Shown here: positions 35,601 through 45,823 of the stretch, one piece after another
How positions within the stretch are numbered: the stretch's first letter is position 1
Layout of the letters: each line of letters begins with the position of its first letter
DNA from: Flavobacterium sp. HJ-32-4
GTDB taxonomy: Bacteria; Bacteroidota; Bacteroidia; Flavobacteriales; Flavobacteriaceae
DNA length: 64,000 bases
NCBI RefSeq assembly: GCF_022532105.1
Contig: NZ_CP092832.1
Coordinates: forward strand, 248,001 to 312,000
Direction of reading: 5' to 3'
Translations under genes and position numbers: made by a program
Notes under the pieces: generated by a model
Databases searched by the model: none
The model's input: the letters and a program-made list of their open reading frames with translations, nothing else
What the model was told of the DNA's origin: nothing

Positions 35601-38600
35601 AGGGCGAGGCTCAGGTCAAGGTTGTTCTCTTCCGGCCAGACTTTTTCCTCGGTCGACGAATCATCCCATCGGGTAACTTTCAGTGGAAGCTCCACTTCAT
35701 AATAGTTCTGGGTAAAGTCGTTCCCGAATCGTAAAATAGCGGAAAGCTCGTTATCCTCTAAACGGGTCGCATCGATATCCGACACCAATGACTCCGCGTG
35801 AAGGAACATTTTCAGTTTGTTGAACTGACGCATGTCGACGCTTACGTTCTTGAAGACGGCGCGCGCATCGCCCGGTTCGAGTCCGCCGTCCGGATCCGGT
35901 CCGGATACCCGCAACGACAGTGACTGTTCGTTTTGGTTGATGACCGTATTATTGTTATACAACTGCTCGCGTACGACCCCCGGAGGCGTTACATACGGGA
36001 TTGGCGTACGGCTATTGTTTTCCTGTACATTCACCGATAAGACGTCGAAGGAAGTCGGGTCGTCGCTAGGATCTTCCGCTGCACTTCCCACATATTCGAG
36101 TGAATTCACATAACGTCTCCACTCCCCGCGTACGAGGTCGAGCGTACCGAAACGCAGGGTGACATCTTCTGTAAATCCGGTGAGGAACATCCGCATGAAA
36201 CGGATAGAGGCAAAACCTTCGATTGCCCCGTATTTCTCGGTGTTCTCACCCTGGTCGATCGGAATCTTAAACTGGTACCAACGCACCGGAACCGACTGGT
36301 TGCCTGGGCCCGGCACCACTGACGTCGTTTCGCGAACATCGGTAATGAAGTTCTGCCCAACGGTCATCTTGGCCGGATCGATGTCGATACTGTATTGGTA
36401 GTACGCATCGATAGTGTTCATCGTGTTATCGCGGTTGATATCCTCTACATCCGGATAGGTGGTGCTGCCGCGGCTTGTATCGGTTACCGAAATCGGCGAG
36501 TTGCCCTGGAGTCCGTTGTAATTTTTGTATCGCTCCAATACCGTTCCTTCGGCGCTTAGGTAGAACTGGAAGTTATCGGCAGCGGGGTCTTTGATACCAC
36601 CGAAGAGTGGGTATTTCGTGGCTTCATCTACATCACTGAGACCGTCAAGACCGACATCCTGTACGTTGCGGTTGGCATCGCTCGTGTCGAACGCGTAGAT
36701 CAGCGATTGGGACGACGGCACCACACCCCATGAACTGGGCGTCGTCAACTGGCCGCCCTGTGCATCCGGAAGGCCGTTTTCATACTGCTTCTTACCGTCG
36801 CGTAAGACATCCTCTGAAATCTCACCGAGGTTGAAGAAGAGTTTACCGGTATTGGCCGGATTCTCACGGTCAGGATCAGCCGTGTAATACGGGTCCATCA
36901 TCCAGAACTGGATATACTCGACATTGCTCTGTTGGAAGTTTGTCGACGTAATGGCGCGCATAATACCCCCGAAGTTACTGCCCGGATTCGGAAGAGTGCC
37001 CGTACCGGCGGCAGCGGGATTGAAGTTATACGGACCACGCTCGGTTGGATAATACGTAAGGTCTAAGGTATTGACCACCGTCTGCTGGCCATCGGCGATA
37101 TCGGTTTCAGGGAATAGTTCCCGGATGTAGACGCGACGGGTGCGGTTCAGCGCCATATCAGCATCGGAAATGTCTCCGGGCCGTTGACTCGTATAGAACA
37201 AAGGATCGATGGTATACCACGAGAGTTTCGCCCGTTTGTAGCCATATTGCAGGTCATCAAAGAAATCACCTCCAAAGTTGAAATCATTGACACTGGTGTC
37301 TTGTGGTACGCTTGACAGGCTCCAGGACAGCGCCGACTTCATGTCGATCGTCGTTTGTGAACCCTCAAAATCGTCGACGTAGATGGTAGCCTCGCCATCA
37401 AAGCGGTCGGCCTTTGGTGTATTGGGTGTCAGGAAAGCCACTTCACCGCGGAAGGAAATGTTCGACATCACGTCGGTATCCATATTGGGAAGCTTGTTCA
37501 CCAACCGCGTCAGGAAGGGCACTTCACTCGAAAACGTGGTATTGAAACCGTAGATGGTATTGTTGACGGATTCCTGCCCGTAGTTCGATTTCTGCGTAAA
37601 CGGCCTTTCGGTCATTTTCAGGAAGGTCGCCCCCACGATGAACTTATCCGAGAACTTGTGCTCGACGTTCAACCCCATGAAACGGCGGGTCTGTTGCCCG
37701 AACACCGAGTTGTTCTCAAGTGAAATCTGGATCGGCGTATTGGAAGCCTGCAACGACGGATCGAGGATTTGCACGCGTCCTAACTGGTAGTTGACGGTAT
37801 AATCGACACCTTCCTGCAGGCGACGTCCGCCGGCTGTTACCACTACCGAACCTCGCGGCACGTTGTAGGCACCGATGGCAATACCGTCGCCGGTGGTCGA
37901 TTTGTAGCGGCCACGGAGTTCGAATTTGTTCTTATCGGAATTCTGGAGGGCGGCTGCCGGGGTGTCGCGGTAGAGGCTGCGGTAGACGTACTTGGCCTGG
38001 TTGGCATTATACGTCGCAGGGTCGTTATAATTTTCCGTCGAATTGTCGGTGCGGAGTTTATTAAAGAGGTATTCACCGAAGGGCTCGACACTGGTGAAGA
38101 TGATACGCCCGTATTGGGTATCAACGGTAAGTCCGGGTACGAAATCGAAGAAACCGTCTCCACGTGGCTGCGGGTCGTTCGTAGCGTTCAGGCGATCGAC
38201 ACCAAACACGCGAAGGAGCGGCGTTTGAGCCACATCCTTGTCGACGCCGTCGGTGGCATCCGTATCGACCGGCAACGGCAGTGGTGGGTTTCCGGCCGCG
38301 GTGATGTAGTTCAGCGGTGACGGATCGGAATAGAGGATGTTGAATCGGAAATCTTCCTGCTCCAACTGTCCGCCCGGCGCAATCTGGTAGACGTTCTTCA
38401 TCATCAGGTTCCAGACCGGAGTCGTGAAACCGGTTACGCTGTTCCGGACGACCGTCAGGTTACTTTTCAGCATTTTCAGGACGAGACTCTGGGTGCTTAC
38501 ACCGGTCACGTCGGGCTGGGTATCGGTGCCGCCATCCACTACGGTCGAGGAAACGCCGTCGTTGGCAAATTCCCCTACCTGGTACACCTGTCCGCCAATG

Positions 38601-40066
38601 GTATATTGGTACGCCACTGCCAGCACTTCGTCATTGGCGAGTCGCTGCTGAAGGGAAATATAACCGAGTTTCGGATGGTAGGTATATTCGCTCGGCGCGA
38701 GTTTCCGCGCATTCTCCAGTTTGGCGTAGTCCTGCCCTTCGCTTACCTGCGCGCTCACGGTTGGGGAGAACGCATTTTCTTTCGGCTGGGTCACGTCGCG
38801 GATGGAAGTGGTAAGGTAACCACCTCCGGTCGTGATGAGCGCCGGGTCGTATTTGTTGTTGGAGTTGTCAGACGGATGTTCCGACGACTGGGTGGCCGGC
38901 GGTACCGGATCGGTAAAGAAATCGCCCGGCAGTGGTGCCAGGTTGACGATTTCATTGTCGGCGCGGCCTACGAGGCGTGCTTCACCCAAATCCTGTAGGG
39001 CGATGATGTTACGAAGGTTGTTTTCAGTAGTACTGACGCGGTTTTGGCGATTAGTCACCCACACTTCGATGCGGGTGATCTGCACCTGAGTATCGAGGTT
39101 GGGGTACGTACGCATGGAGGCGTCATACTGATCGCGGAAATACTGTGAAAGGAAGAAGTGGCGATCAGAATCGTACTCGAGACCGAAGATGTCAAAATCC
39201 TGTAGGGTGCCGCCTCCCTGGGCCGTTACCGACTTGGTCTGCGACTTCTGTTCGGAATAAATACCGGTTACGGTCGTGCGCCCGAACTGTAGTTGCGCCT
39301 TGACGCCAAAGAGACTTTGTGCGCCCCGGATGAGTGAATTCGACAGCGGGAAACTGATGGTACCGACTTCGATTTTCTGGAGGATGTCGTCTTCGGTCGG
39401 GGCATACTCCAATTTGATCAGGTTCTGGAACGCAAAGGTCGACTCGGTGTCGTAGTTGGCGTTGACATTCAATCGTGTACCCACCTTACCCATGAGACTG
39501 AGGCTGATACGCTGGTCGAAATCGAAGGTCAGCGTCGACTGGTTACGGGTCGAAAAGGAAGGGTTATCCTGTTTGGTATACCGTACACCGAGGTCCATTT
39601 CGACGGAGCCGGTTGGTTTGACGTCGATGGTATTCCCTCCGAAAATCGTCTCGAAAAAGCTGCTATTGACGTAATAGCGGGGAAGGAGGTCTTTTTTGCC
39701 CTGCTCGTTCTTGCCGTCCATTGCATCGGATTTCGACTTGAAATACTGGCGCATTTTCTCTTTCAGCACCAGTCGGTCGTACTCGGCCGGGGTCAGGATG
39801 ATGGGATAGTTGATATTGTAGCCGTCGATGCTGTTGGTATAGATATACCGATCCGTCTTCGGATCATACGAATACATCTCGACGATACTGGGCGGGTTGG
39901 CCATTTCGACCTTCCCCGTATTAAATCCTTTCAGCGTATCCTGTGCCGCTTCGAGGGAATCGAGCACCGGATCCTGTGCCCACGCATCCTGTGCTGCCAC
40001 AAGCAACGCGAGAATTGCGAGGAATTTCAGGCAGGTAAACGCAGACTTTATGTAATCAGTTCCCAA
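32621..40066 (-). CDS. sprA: SprA, outer membrane translocon of T9SS / gliding motility
   Basis: Giant outer-membrane barrel through which folded cargo leaves the cell by the type IX secretion system; also called Sov in Porphyromonas. The 2481-residue protein has an N-terminal signal region ([18 protein letters not shown]), periplasmic repeats with [18 protein letters not shown] and [18 protein letters not shown], and long strand-rich regions to a C-terminal [11 protein letters not shown] with the terminal aromatic signature of outer-membrane proteins. Size fits the family. It follows ruvA by 4 bp, an arrangement conserved in flavobacteria. It could serve the T9SS-tagged protein encoded at 60947-63016. 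Confidence 0.96.
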   Translation of the reverse strand: MGTDYIKSAFTCLKFLAILALLVAAQDAWAQDPVLDSLEAAQDTLKGFNTGKVEMANPPSIVEMYSYDPKTDRYIYTNSIDGYNINYPIILTPAEYDRLVLKEKMRQYFKSKSDAMDGKNEQGKKDLLPRYYVNSSFFETIFGGNTIDVKPTGSVEMDLGVRYTKQDNPSFSTRNQSTLTFDFDQRISLSLMGKVGTRLNVNANYDTESTFAFQNLIKLEYAPTEDDILQKIEVGTISFPLSNSLIRGAQSLFGVKAQLQFGRTTVTGIYSEQKSQTKSVTAQGGGTLQDFDIFGLEYDSDRHFFLSQYFRDQYDASMRTYPNLDTQVQITRIEVWVTNRQNRVSTTENNLRNIIALQDLGEARLVGRADNEIVNLAPLPGDFFTDPVPPATQSSEHPSDNSNNKYDPALITTGGGYLTTSIRDVTQPKENAFSPTVSAQVSEGQDYAKLENARKLAPSEYTYHPKLGYISLQQRLANDEVLAVAYQYTIGGQVYQVGEFANDGVSSTVVDGGTDTQPDVTGVSTQSLVLKMLKSNLTVVRNSVTGFTTPVWNLMMKNVYQIAPGGQLEQEDFRFNILYSDPSPLNYITAAGNPPLPLPVDTDATDGVDKDVAQTPLLRVFGVDRLNATNDPQPRGDGFFDFVPGLTVDTQYGRIIFTSVEPFGEYLFNKLRTDNSTENYNDPATYNANQAKYVYRSLYRDTPAAALQNSDKNKFELRGRYKSTTGDGIAIGAYNVPRGSVVVTAGGRRLQEGVDYTVNYQLGRVQILDPSLQASNTPIQISLENNSVFGQQTRRFMGLNVEHKFSDKFIVGATFLKMTERPFTQKSNYGQESVNNTIYGFNTTFSSEVPFLTRLVNKLPNMDTDVMSNISFRGEVAFLTPNTPKADRFDGEATIYVDDFEGSQTTIDMKSALSWSLSSVPQDTSVNDFNFGGDFFDDLQYGYKRAKLSWYTIDPLFYTSQRPGDISDADMALNRTRRVYIRELFPETDIADGQQTVVNTLDLTYYPTERGPYNFNPAAAGTGTLPNPGSNFGGIMRAITSTNFQQSNVEYIQFWMMDPYYTADPDRENPANTGKLFFNLGEISEDVLRDGKKQYENGLPDAQGGQLTTPSSWGVVPSSQSLIYAFDTSDANRNVQDVGLDGLSDVDEATKYPLFGGIKDPAADNFQFYLSAEGTVLERYKNYNGLQGNSPISVTDTSRGSTTYPDVEDINRDNTMNTIDAYYQYSIDIDPAKMTVGQNFITDVRETTSVVPGPGNQSVPVRWYQFKIPIDQGENTEKYGAIEGFASIRFMRMFLTGFTEDVTLRFGTLDLVRGEWRRYVNSLEYVGSAAEDPSDDPTSFDVLSVNVQENNSRTPIPYVTPPGVVREQLYNNNTVINQNEQSLSLRVSGPDPDGGLEPGDARAVFKNVSVDMRQFNKLKMFLHAESLVSDIDATRLEDNELSAILRFGNDFTQNYYEVELPLKVTRWDDSSTEEKVWPEENNLDLSLALLTKLKVYAMQNPGELDEQGVLTKWEDELQPDLADKPNKLRLRIKGNPNFGLVRTLMVGLRNNTLNGTNPDGNTFTPRKIKGEVWFNELRLAQMDNKGGMAAVASLDANLADFATISATGKISTIGFGGLEDGPNERSREDLKQYNIVTNINLGKLLPKKWGVNLPFNYGVGEEIITPQYDPFNQDIRLDQLLDETTDAAERENLRNRAIEYTKTKSINFIGVKKERAPEQKQHVYDPENLTLTYSFNETKKHDYEIEDYLDQQVRTQADYTYSFQNKPFEPLKNNKFLKKSSYWKMLSDFNFNYLPSNINFSASVIRQFNRQQFRQVDVAGIGLDPLYRRNYLFNYQYGFNYNLTKAFKINYTVTASNIVRSYFNRETQEIDNSFNIWTDYWNTGEPNQYTQQVTANYELPLNKLPFLSFVKSTYTYTGDFNWQRGSDAMRNFQDIDGNTWDLGNTIQNNGAHRLNTTLNMDLLYKYLGLVKGGKKNNQPARPTAAPKPGEKVQNQRATPQSNRSVFLDGVIGVLTSVKNIQINYTSTEGTVLPGFQSSPGFFGTTRPTLPFAFGWPDEVRQVSAENGWLTDYGFFNQSFTKVRNRTLDMTAGVDLFPDFRIDLTSNRTYVDNYSEQYKVDLGSDPTTNPNYPYVSLSPYSYGNFSISTIMIGTAFSASDVNGSAAFDEFRDNRLVVADRLAAERYGASIPRYGDAANPIPAPTDPNYQTYVSNQGYPIGYGRNSQAVLLPAFLAAYTGKDAGGISLSAFRNFPLPNWTIKYSGLMRFQFFKDRFKRFSIQHGYRASYTVNSFRSNLEYNPSTPNAVDAGGNFLNKTVISNVNLVEQFNPLIKVDMEMQNSIKIMAELKKDRSLSMSFDNNLLTETQGMEYTIGLGYRIKDVVLNSSLADNPQGIIKSDINFKADFTLRDNKTIVRYLDYDNNQLGGGQNIWSLKLTADYAFSKNLTAIFYYDHSFSKAVISTAFPITNIRSGFTLRYNFGN

Positions 40067-40070
40067 ATAC

Positions 40071-40652
40071 TTATAAGTTTTTTAATGAAAGTTTAATAAT
40101 GGCTTCCACTGATGCCCCTGGCTCTGCCTTCAGCACTTTTTCGACCACTTTCTCGGCCAGTTTGCGGTTGAAGCCTAAAACTTCCAATGCAGATAACGCT
40201 TCATCTTTGTTTGTATTGTCGCCTGAAATCGAAACTTCGTCCAGGTCGTACAACTTTAACACCTTGTCTTTCAGGTCGAGGATCGCCCGTTGCGCGGTTT
40301 TGGCCCCGATACCCTTCACCGATTGGATAACGCCTACATTTCCTGACGCGATCGCCTCGATGACCTGGCGCGGTTCCAGCGACGACAACATCGTCCGGGC
40401 GATGCCGGCACCAATGCCCGAAACGGAGAGCAGCAACCGGAAAATCTCGCGTTCCGACTTCTCCATAAAGCCGAAAAGTGTATGCGCGTCCTCCTTCACC
40501 TGGAGGTGCGTATACAACTTGACGTTCTCGTGGGAAGGGAGCAGGGAAAATGTATGGAGCGAAATGTGAACCTCGTAGCCCACCCCACCGCAGTCGATTA
40601 TGACCATAGTGGGCGATTTCTCTACCATCCGCCCCTGTAACTGTGCAATCAT
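40071..40652 (-). CDS. ruvA: Holliday junction DNA helicase subunit RuvA
   Basis: Tetrameric protein that binds Holliday junctions and guides the RuvB motor. The 193-residue protein has the OB-fold domain (MIAQLQGRMVEKSPTMVII), the helix-hairpin-helix pair with SVSGIGAGIARTMLSSL and SVKGIGAKTAQRAILDL, and the C-terminal RuvB-binding domain (EALSALEVLGFNRKLAEKVV). Length is normal. A -7 element lies 18 bp upstream; sprA follows 4 bp downstream. Confidence 0.96.
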   Translation of the reverse strand: MIAQLQGRMVEKSPTMVIIDCGGVGYEVHISLHTFSLLPSHENVKLYTHLQVKEDAHTLFGFMEKSEREIFRLLLSVSGIGAGIARTMLSSLEPRQVIEAIASGNVGVIQSVKGIGAKTAQRAILDLKDKVLKLYDLDEVSISGDNTNKDEALSALEVLGFNRKLAEKVVEKVLKAEPGASVEAIIKLSLKNL

Positions 40653-40670
40653 CAGGTGTTAAGTAAAGGC

Positions 40671-40678
40671 CAAATGTA
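40671..40678 (-). promoter_or_regulatory. Candidate -7 element of the ruvA-sprA run
   Basis: TACATTTG on the minus strand, 18 bp before the ruvA start. No good -33 box. It could drive ruvA, sprA, gcvH, the vanZ-like gene, deoC and remB, which follow without a visible terminator. Confidence 0.45.
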
Positions 40679-40705
40679 ACAAAAAACTTTGACTTGCATT
40701 TGGCA

Positions 40706-42997
40706 TCAGCCTTCGGCCATCCGGCGGCGTTTTTCCTTTTCCTGCGCATCGACCACAGCGACTGCCGCCATGTTCACCATCTCTTCGACACTGGCACCCA
40801 ACTGGAAAATGTGTACCGGTCGGTCCATCCCCATAATGATAGGTCCGACGGAATCGACGTGGTACAATTCCTTCAGCATCTTATAGTTGATATTTGCCGA
40901 CTCTAAGTTCGGGAAAATGAGGGTGTTGACCTTCTTACCCGCCAGTTTTGAAAACGGGAACTTCTTGCCGAGCATTTCCGGGTTGAGGGCAAAGTCGGCC
41001 TGTATCTCACCGTCTACAATCATATCCGGATAGTATTTATGGAGGTATTCGACTGCCTGGCGCACCTTGGCGGCACTTGGGTCGGTTGACGAACCGAAGT
41101 TTGAGAACGATACCATGGCGATTACGGGCTGCATACCGAACATCTTCACCGTTTTGGCCGTCATCAGCGCGATTTTCGCGAGGTCATCGGCTGACGGATC
41201 GGGGTTGATCGCGGTATCCGACAGGAACATCGGCCCCCGGTTGGTCATCATCATGTTCGTGGTGGCGAAGAGAGAAATGCCGGGTGCTTTATCGATCAAC
41301 TGCATCATCGGCTTGATGACCGACGGGTAGTTGCGGGAATACCCGGTGACCAGTGCATCGGCATCGCCGAGGTTAACCATCATGGCCGCGAAATAATTGC
41401 GTTCGCGCATCCATTTTTGGGCGTCGAGCAGGGAAATGCCGCGGCGTTGGCGCGACTTCCAGTAAATGTCGGCGTATTTCAGGCGGGTGGCGTCTTCCTC
41501 TTTGGTTTTGGGATCGAGGATTGGCACTTCGGAATCGAAACCGAGTTCTTCCTTCAGTTCCAGGATGGTGTCGCGGTTCCCCAGCAAAATAGGCAAGCCG
41601 ATCCCTTCTTCGTGGACGATTTGCGCTGCTTTGAGTACGTCGAGCTGGTCGGCTTCCGCGAACACGATACGCTTCGGATCCATTTTGGCGCGGTTGGTCA
41701 GCAAACGCACCATTTTGTTGTCGGAGCCGAGTCGTTCCAACAGTTCCTCTTCATACCGCTCCCAATCGTGGATAGGGTGCGTGGCGACACCTGATTCCAT
41801 TGCCGCTCTTGCCACGGCGGGCGCCACGGTAGAGATCAGGCGTGGATCGAAGGGTTTTGGGATGATATACTCACGTCCGAAGATGAGTTTGGTTTCGCCG
41901 TAGGCAATGTTCACCTGCTCCGGAACCGATTCTTTTGCCAGGGCAGCCAGGGCTTTCACCGCCGCCATCTTCATTTCTTCGTTGATCTTGGTCGCGCGAA
42001 CGTCGAGGGCGCCTCTGAAAATGTAGGGGAAGCCTAATACGTTGTTCACCTGGTTAGGATGGTCGCTGCGTCCGGTGGCCATGATGATGTCGTCGCGGGT
42101 GGCGATGGCCAGGTCATAATCGATTTCCGGCACGGGGTTGGCCATGGCGAACACGATTGGATTGGCGGCCATTCCCAACAGCATTTCCGGCGTGAGGATG
42201 TTCCCGGCGGAAAGGCCAAGGAATACATCAGCCCCTTCCAACGCTTCCGACAGGGTGATACCGGCCTGGGTGGTCGCGTAGCGCCGTTGCAGGTCGGAAA
42301 GGTCGAGACGGTCGTTTGACAACAGTCCGTCTTTATCAAACATGATGATATTCTCAAGTTTCACGCCCAGCAGCACATAGAGATTGGCGCAGGCGAGTGC
42401 GGCGGAACCGGCGCCCGATACGACGATGCGCACCTTCGAAATGTCTTTATCCGCCAATTCGAGGGCGTTCAACAGCGCAGCCGACGAGATGATCGCGGTT
42501 CCGTGCTGGTCGTCGTGCATGACCGGAATGTTGAGTTCTTCGATGAGGCGTTTCTCGATGACGAACGATTCGGGTGCTTTGATATCTTCGAGGTTGATGC
42601 CCCCGAAGGTGGGTGCGATGTTTTTTACGGTTTGGATAAACTCTTCGATATCCTTCGTTCCCACTTCGATGTCAAAGACGTCGATATCGGCGAATATTTT
42701 GAATAAAAGCGCTTTTCCCTCCATCACCGGCTTCGACGCTTCGGGCCCGATGTCGCCGAGTCCGAGTACGGCCGTACCGTTGGATATGACGGCTACGAGG
42801 TTGCCTTTTGAGGTGTATTTGTAGACATTGTTGACGTCTTTTGCGATTTCCAGGCACGGCTCGGCTACTCCCGGTGAATAGGCGAGCGACAGGTCACGCT
42901 GGGTTGCGTATTTTTTCGTCGGGACAACCTGTATTTTACCCGGCTTGGGTTTGGCATGGTAAAGAAGGGCTTCACGCCTCCTGTTGGACTTCTTCAT
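40706..42997 (-). CDS. maeB: NADP-dependent malic enzyme with phosphotransacetylase-like domain
   Basis: Oxidatively decarboxylates malate to pyruvate, supplying NADPH. The 763-residue protein has the malic domain first ([35 protein letters not shown]), the NAD(P)-binding domain with the [16 protein letters not shown] loop, and a C-terminal phosphate acetyl/butyryltransferase-like domain from about residue 430 ([19 protein letters not shown]), which in MaeB regulates activity. Start 42997 is chosen; the extra upstream codons overlap the promoter. Confidence 0.95.
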   Translation of the reverse strand: MKKSNRRREALLYHAKPKPGKIQVVPTKKYATQRDLSLAYSPGVAEPCLEIAKDVNNVYKYTSKGNLVAVISNGTAVLGLGDIGPEASKPVMEGKALLFKIFADIDVFDIEVGTKDIEEFIQTVKNIAPTFGGINLEDIKAPESFVIEKRLIEELNIPVMHDDQHGTAIISSAALLNALELADKDISKVRIVVSGAGSAALACANLYVLLGVKLENIIMFDKDGLLSNDRLDLSDLQRRYATTQAGITLSEALEGADVFLGLSAGNILTPEMLLGMAANPIVFAMANPVPEIDYDLAIATRDDIIMATGRSDHPNQVNNVLGFPYIFRGALDVRATKINEEMKMAAVKALAALAKESVPEQVNIAYGETKLIFGREYIIPKPFDPRLISTVAPAVARAAMESGVATHPIHDWERYEEELLERLGSDNKMVRLLTNRAKMDPKRIVFAEADQLDVLKAAQIVHEEGIGLPILLGNRDTILELKEELGFDSEVPILDPKTKEEDATRLKYADIYWKSRQRRGISLLDAQKWMRERNYFAAMMVNLGDADALVTGYSRNYPSVIKPMMQLIDKAPGISLFATTNMMMTNRGPMFLSDTAINPDPSADDLAKIALMTAKTVKMFGMQPVIAMVSFSNFGSSTDPSAAKVRQAVEYLHKYYPDMIVDGEIQADFALNPEMLGKKFPFSKLAGKKVNTLIFPNLESANINYKMLKELYHVDSVGPIIMGMDRPVHIFQLGASVEEMVNMAAVAVVDAQEKEKRRRMAEG

Positions 42998-43021
42998 AAA
43001 AACGGTTTTTTTCCGGAAGTA

Positions 43022-43029
43022 CAAAGGTA
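43022..43029 (-). promoter_or_regulatory. Candidate -7 element of maeB
   Basis: TACCTTTG on the minus strand, full match to TAnnTTTG, 24 bp before the maeB start. Confidence 0.5.
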
Positions 43030-43170
43030 GGTTTTCAGGTCGGAACTCACGACGGTAAAACGATGCGAAATCGATTTTTGGGTGGGGCGGGTATTAGTGG
43101 TTGGTGGTCGGTGGTCAGTGAGGGGAATCGCTTTCGTACCCGAGGACTCTTTTACTCAGTTACTGTGGTA

Positions 43171-43218
43171 CTCAGGGACTCACGGACTCACGGACTTAGG
43201 GACTTAGGGACTGACGGA
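43171..43218. repeat. 8-bp tandem repeat, six copies
   Basis: Units CTCAGGGA, CTCACGGA, CTCACGGA, CTTAGGGA, CTTAGGGA, CTGACGGA follow each other without spacing. The period is not a multiple of three and no gene covers it. Confidence 0.85.
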
Positions 43219-43325
43219 CTCCTTCCCAAAAAACCTTCACCCCTTTCCCCTGGATAAAGATGTATTCGTTTCCCGTTCGCTGGGAGTAATGATGGGTTCT
43301 GTCGTGCGTTGAGATATAAGTACAT

Positions 43326-43391
43326 ATTATATAAATACGCTATAAACACGACATATATACGACATATATACGACATAAATATGCTATAAAG
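43326..43391. repeat. 11-bp AT-rich tandem repeat, about six degenerate copies
   Basis: Two identical units ACGACATATAT (43348-43358 and 43359-43369) are flanked by ACGACATAAAT, ACGCTATAAAC and ATGCTATAAAG. The period is close to one helical turn, so the A/T tracts are in phase and the DNA could be curved. Confidence 0.75.
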
Positions 43392-43708
43392 GGGTAGATG
43401 ACCCGTCCTAAAGCATCCTTTATCCCCAAAAACACATCGCGAGGACCGCTTAAAGCAATCTCTGGCTCCGACTGAAGAGGTTCTTGGTTTCGGGTTTTGG
43501 GTTGTGTTTTGAGTTGGGGTGTATCGCGAAATGATTGGCCCTATAGTGGGCATTGTACTTGCTAATTGGTTCTCGGTTGGGGTGGCCTTGGCCAAGAAAC
43601 CCGTCATTTTTTAGCAGACAGTCCTAACACACGGAGGACCGAGCCTATTGTCTGTCATTACGGCTTAGCTACCCGGCCTGAAGGTTCAACGGGGTATGTT
43701 TTTTAGTT

Positions 43709-43780
43709 GTGAATCGAGCCTGCCGATGGATCGGATTTGGGCGATATTGTTTGACAAATCAACACATCTGGCACATTACC
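43709..43780 (-). repeat. 3' cassette element, copy 1
   Basis: About 72 bp beginning GTGAAT and ending with AACACATCTGGCACATTACC (plus-strand reading). Copies 2 (48979-49054) and 3 (52856-52931) share both ends and partial similarity between. On the coding (minus) strand this copy lies about 84 bp after the stop of the lipoprotein gene 43864-44442. See the finding on this element. Confidence 0.75.
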
Positions 43781-43863
43781 TACTGTTTGTAAAGTGTATA
43801 CTAAAAATACTTATTTATGTCCATAACCTAGATCCAACACCTCCCACCTAATTGAAGTCAAAC

Positions 43864-44442
43864 CTATAAATTCGCTTGAAGTCCCAGTAAGCGCCGTTGA
43901 TCGGAAAACTCTTTTTTAGATAGCGGCCCATTCAGTTTTTGGTTCTGGGTGTCTATGATCCAGTAGACTTTTGATAAAGAGAAAATCTTCTTTTGGATGG
44001 GATTATTGGCAATTATGCTATCCGCAATTTTGCGTGCAATCCTCTTATCTTTAGCGGAATTCGCCAGAGACACGCCCTTGGACTTAAATATCCTATACAA
44101 CGTGCTATCGCCCACAATGGCCTTTCGCTCTGAATTGTACTTACTGTCAAGAGAATCGTGGAAGTAAAAATTATAGAAGTAGTAACGGCTACTCAAGTCG
44201 TCTGCAAATAGATCAGAATATAGGAATCGATGTGGCTTCTGAAGAACTAAAATGTAATGATCCTCCACTTTATAGCGTATGATATCCGGATATATAGTCT
44301 GAGGTCCAAATATCATATGGTATCTTCTTCCCTCTGAGGCATAAGAGTATCCTCCAGGCAAATCGACATCATAATCAGACATGTTACAGGCCCCACACAT
44401 TAGTGCAGTGATAGTGTATAAATAAAGGACTTTCTTATTCAT
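43864..44442 (-). CDS. Orphan lipoprotein, candidate immunity protein
   Basis: A 192-residue predicted lipoprotein: signal MNKKVLYLYTITALMCGAC, then NMSDYDVDLPGGYSYASEG. The DYDVDLPGGY phrase resembles DUF3997-type lipoproteins, by memory only. The remainder is charged, with a helix-rich KDKRIARKIADSI and WIIDTQNQKLNGPLSKKEF. No toxin gene precedes it, only REP-like repeats; the 3' cassette element follows it, as for two other immunity-type genes here. It may be the immunity gene left after its RHS tip was lost. Start 44442 is preferred over 44457. Confidence 0.7.
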   Translation of the reverse strand: MNKKVLYLYTITALMCGACNMSDYDVDLPGGYSYASEGRRYHMIFGPQTIYPDIIRYKVEDHYILVLQKPHRFLYSDLFADDLSSRYYFYNFYFHDSLDSKYNSERKAIVGDSTLYRIFKSKGVSLANSAKDKRIARKIADSIIANNPIQKKIFSLSKVYWIIDTQNQKLNGPLSKKEFSDQRRLLGLQANL

Positions 44443-44522
44443 ATTGAAATTTTCCATTCGTTGCGCGTGCGCGTTAGCAGTCCAAATCGAATTAGAATGC
44501 GCTCCTATGTTTCAGTGTAAAT

Positions 44523-44576
44523 CCCGATGGCGCGGATTTCCTTCGGCAGTCGCTGCGCTCGTGTGCAATCCGTGCC
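44523..44576. repeat. REP-like palindrome, long-loop form
   Basis: CCCGATGGCGCGGATT (44523-44538) and GCAATCCGTGCC (44565-44576) are the two arms seen in the other REP-like units of this region, here separated by an extra 26 bp (CTTCGGCAGTCGCTGCGCTC within). Confidence 0.6.
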
Positions 44577-44681
44577 TGCTCTACCAATCCAAGTGCTTAC
44601 ATAACTAACTCCAAAACCGTTAGCTCAAACCCATTCGACAGCAACGCGTAATTCCCTGCCGAACTAAAGTACTAAACCACG

Positions 44682-44702
44682 GGCACGGATTGCAAATCCG
44701 CC
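44682..44702. repeat. REP-like palindrome
   Basis: GGCACGGATTGCAAATCCGCC: arms CGGATT and AATCCG around a short loop. Nearly the same as the unit at 48941-48969. Confidence 0.65.
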
Positions 44703-44880
44703 GTTACCATTTTGTTGAGATAACTTCTTACGTTACCTAACCTTCTTTTGTCTTGACACAAACCGAGGATCAAGCAAATAATCTATCGCTGCAAATTATT
44801 GGCCGGGCCCGAAGGTTCAGCAAAGCTAAAAGAAGCAAAAAGTCAAGCGCTTGGTTCGTTCGGCGACCCGCCTATCCCTT

Positions 44881-44937
44881 GTTCCGGAAATAAAATAAAC
44901 CCGCTGGCGCTCAGACAGTATTTTATTTCTTCGGAAC
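44881..44937. repeat. Long inverted repeat
   Basis: GTTCCGGAAATAAAATA (44881-44897) pairs with TATTTTATTTCTTCGGAAC (44919-44937) except for two extra bases in the right arm; the loop is 21 nt and GC-rich. It could form a stable hairpin. No gene ends next to it. Confidence 0.7.
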
Positions 44938-45084
44938 TGCAGGATGGCTGCTGCCCGCCTGCCACGAACCTATGCGCAAGTCTACGCATTGGCTATGTTT
45001 ACTAATTTCAAATTTAGGGGTTACGAATGAAAGCCGGAGCAAGCCTTTTCAGACAGAAATACAAAATCTCAGGAAAAAACACTC

Positions 45085-45234
45085 TTATTGTAATGAACGA
45101 AATGCGGTTGCAAGATAGTCAGCAGCATCTTTGCAGTCGTTGAAAGACAAAGTTGCTATGTTGACACGTATAAATTTGCGAGTTAAAATGTTTTGGTTTT
45201 TACCATAGAATGCGCCATCGGGGGTTAGCCACAT
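45085..45234 (-). pseudogene. Remnant of an RHS tip (PDGAFYGK junction)
   Basis: Reading the minus strand, the frame gives LTPDGAFYGKNQNILTRKF and runs to a TAA stop at 45085, 49 codons from the first Met. The PDG followed by an aromatic residue and Gly is the typical junction between RHS core and tip. The 31 bp encoding it (45195-45226) recur at 45793-45823. Upstream there is no RHS core, so this is a decayed, displaced tip. Confidence 0.6.
45195..45226. repeat. 31-bp direct repeat, copy 1 (RHS junction)
   Basis: The sequence GGTTTTTACCATAGAATGCG followed by CCATCGGGG is repeated at 45793-45823. The two copies flank one tip fragment and one small membrane-protein gene, an interval of about 600 bp. 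Confidence 0.8.
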
Positions 45235-45280
45235 ATGCTTGTATCTAATTACTATGAAAACTCACTATTTTGCAAAAAAA

Positions 45281-45475
45281 TTATATATCCCAATATCGTT
45301 TAATCACTGCCACAATTAAAGCGATGATACCAATTATTATCATCACGAGTAGTCTGTAGAATCTTGAATTAGAATAAAAGTCATACACAGTTTTCGTTGG
45401 TTTGGGTCGAAATTGCGAAAGCAGAAACAAAGCTACTGCAATCAATAAAATAATAATAACCGAATAATAAACCAT
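45281..45475 (-). CDS. Small two-helix membrane protein, candidate immunity
   Basis: A 64-residue protein with two hydrophobic segments (MVYYSVIIILLIAVALFLL and LLVMIIIGIIALIVAVI) around a polar loop YDFYSNSRFYR. That loop is shared with the protein at 46161-46373 (SFYHNSRFYC), so they are paralogues. The start at 45475 is one base after the tip stop (TAATATG); the same junction is seen at 47619-47621. No exported partner gene follows it here. Confidence 0.72.
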   Translation of the reverse strand: MVYYSVIIILLIAVALFLLSQFRPKPTKTVYDFYSNSRFYRLLVMIIIGIIALIVAVIKRYWDI

Positions 45476-45476
45476 A

Positions 45477-45820
45477 TTAATTAGAGACAGACGATTTAAC
45501 TGCGTCATTACAAATTCCAAACACTTGGTCGTTTACGAATTGTTCTCGTGTGGTAAACTGCCCTGACATTCCAAGCCCTTCGCCAGCTGCTGTAAAAGCA
45601 AAATCTACGGCAAAACGTTTAGCCGAAAACGATCCTTCACAAAGAGCATTGAAATGCTCAAATGCTGCGCCGCCTAACGACGCATAGCGGCCCGCCGCCA
45701 TCATACCCACTCCAAATTCTGATAAAATTCCCGTCTGCGCCAAGACAAAGCCAGTACGTTGCATCCAAGCTCCTGCAAAACTCAATGCCTCGGGTTTTTA
45801 CCATAGAATGCGCCATCGGG
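45477..45820 (-). pseudogene. Displaced RHS tip fragment, frameshifted
   Basis: The region starts with the RHS junction PDGAFYGKN (45793-45820), which runs into a stop in its own frame. In another frame, blocked upstream by TAA, about 100 codons follow: FAGAWMQRTGFVLAQTGI and a Gly/Ala/Phe-rich hydrophobic stretch, ending at 45477. Only a TTG is available as start. The tip is therefore broken, though its companion membrane-protein gene is intact. Confidence 0.6.
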
Positions 45821-45823
45821 GTT
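45793..45823. repeat. 31-bp direct repeat, copy 2 (RHS junction)
   Basis: Same sequence as 45195-45226. It starts directly at the stop codon of the exported-protein gene 45823-46164, so tip remnant and previous module touch without any spacer. Confidence 0.8.

Larger units (their letters stand above)
43030..43708. other. Gene-free boundary between core and accessory DNA
   Basis: No convincing gene. A 139-codon frame on the minus strand (43188-43607) has poor composition and covers two tandem repeats, so it is rejected. The stretch holds the tandem repeats listed separately, simple G/T-rich phrases (GGTTTTGGGTTGTGTTTTG around 43494), and the phrase CGGCCTGAAGGTTCAACGGG (43674-43693), partly recurring at 44807-44821. 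It marks the passage from the maeB housekeeping region to the RHS cassette region. Confidence 0.55.
44443..45084. other. Gene-free stretch with REP-like and interspersed repeats
   Basis: No credible gene: a 68-codon plus-strand frame (44799-45005) is rejected. Contents: two REP-like palindromes (44523-44576 and 44682-44702), a long inverted repeat (44881-44937), and from about 44740 a segment with CTTTTGTCTTGACACAAA and TCTATCGCTGCAAATTATT that resembles, from memory, a common flavobacterial intergenic element. Nothing can be said of function. Confidence 0.5.

Noticed and set aside
43326-43391. Possible CRISPR array
   Set aside because: Direct 11-bp tandem units without spacers, degenerate, and no cas genes nearby.
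43188-43607. 139-codon minus-strand frame in the maeB-RHS gap
   Set aside because: It covers both tandem repeats, has atypical composition, no start context and no recognisable domain.
44799-45005. 68-codon plus-strand frame
   Set aside because: Lies across a long inverted repeat and an interspersed-type sequence; no family features; all real genes around are on the minus strand.
45195-45823. Small transposon bounded by the 31-bp direct repeats
   Set aside because: The repeats code an RHS junction peptide and lie in the same frame sense as tips; no transposase or inverted ends are present.
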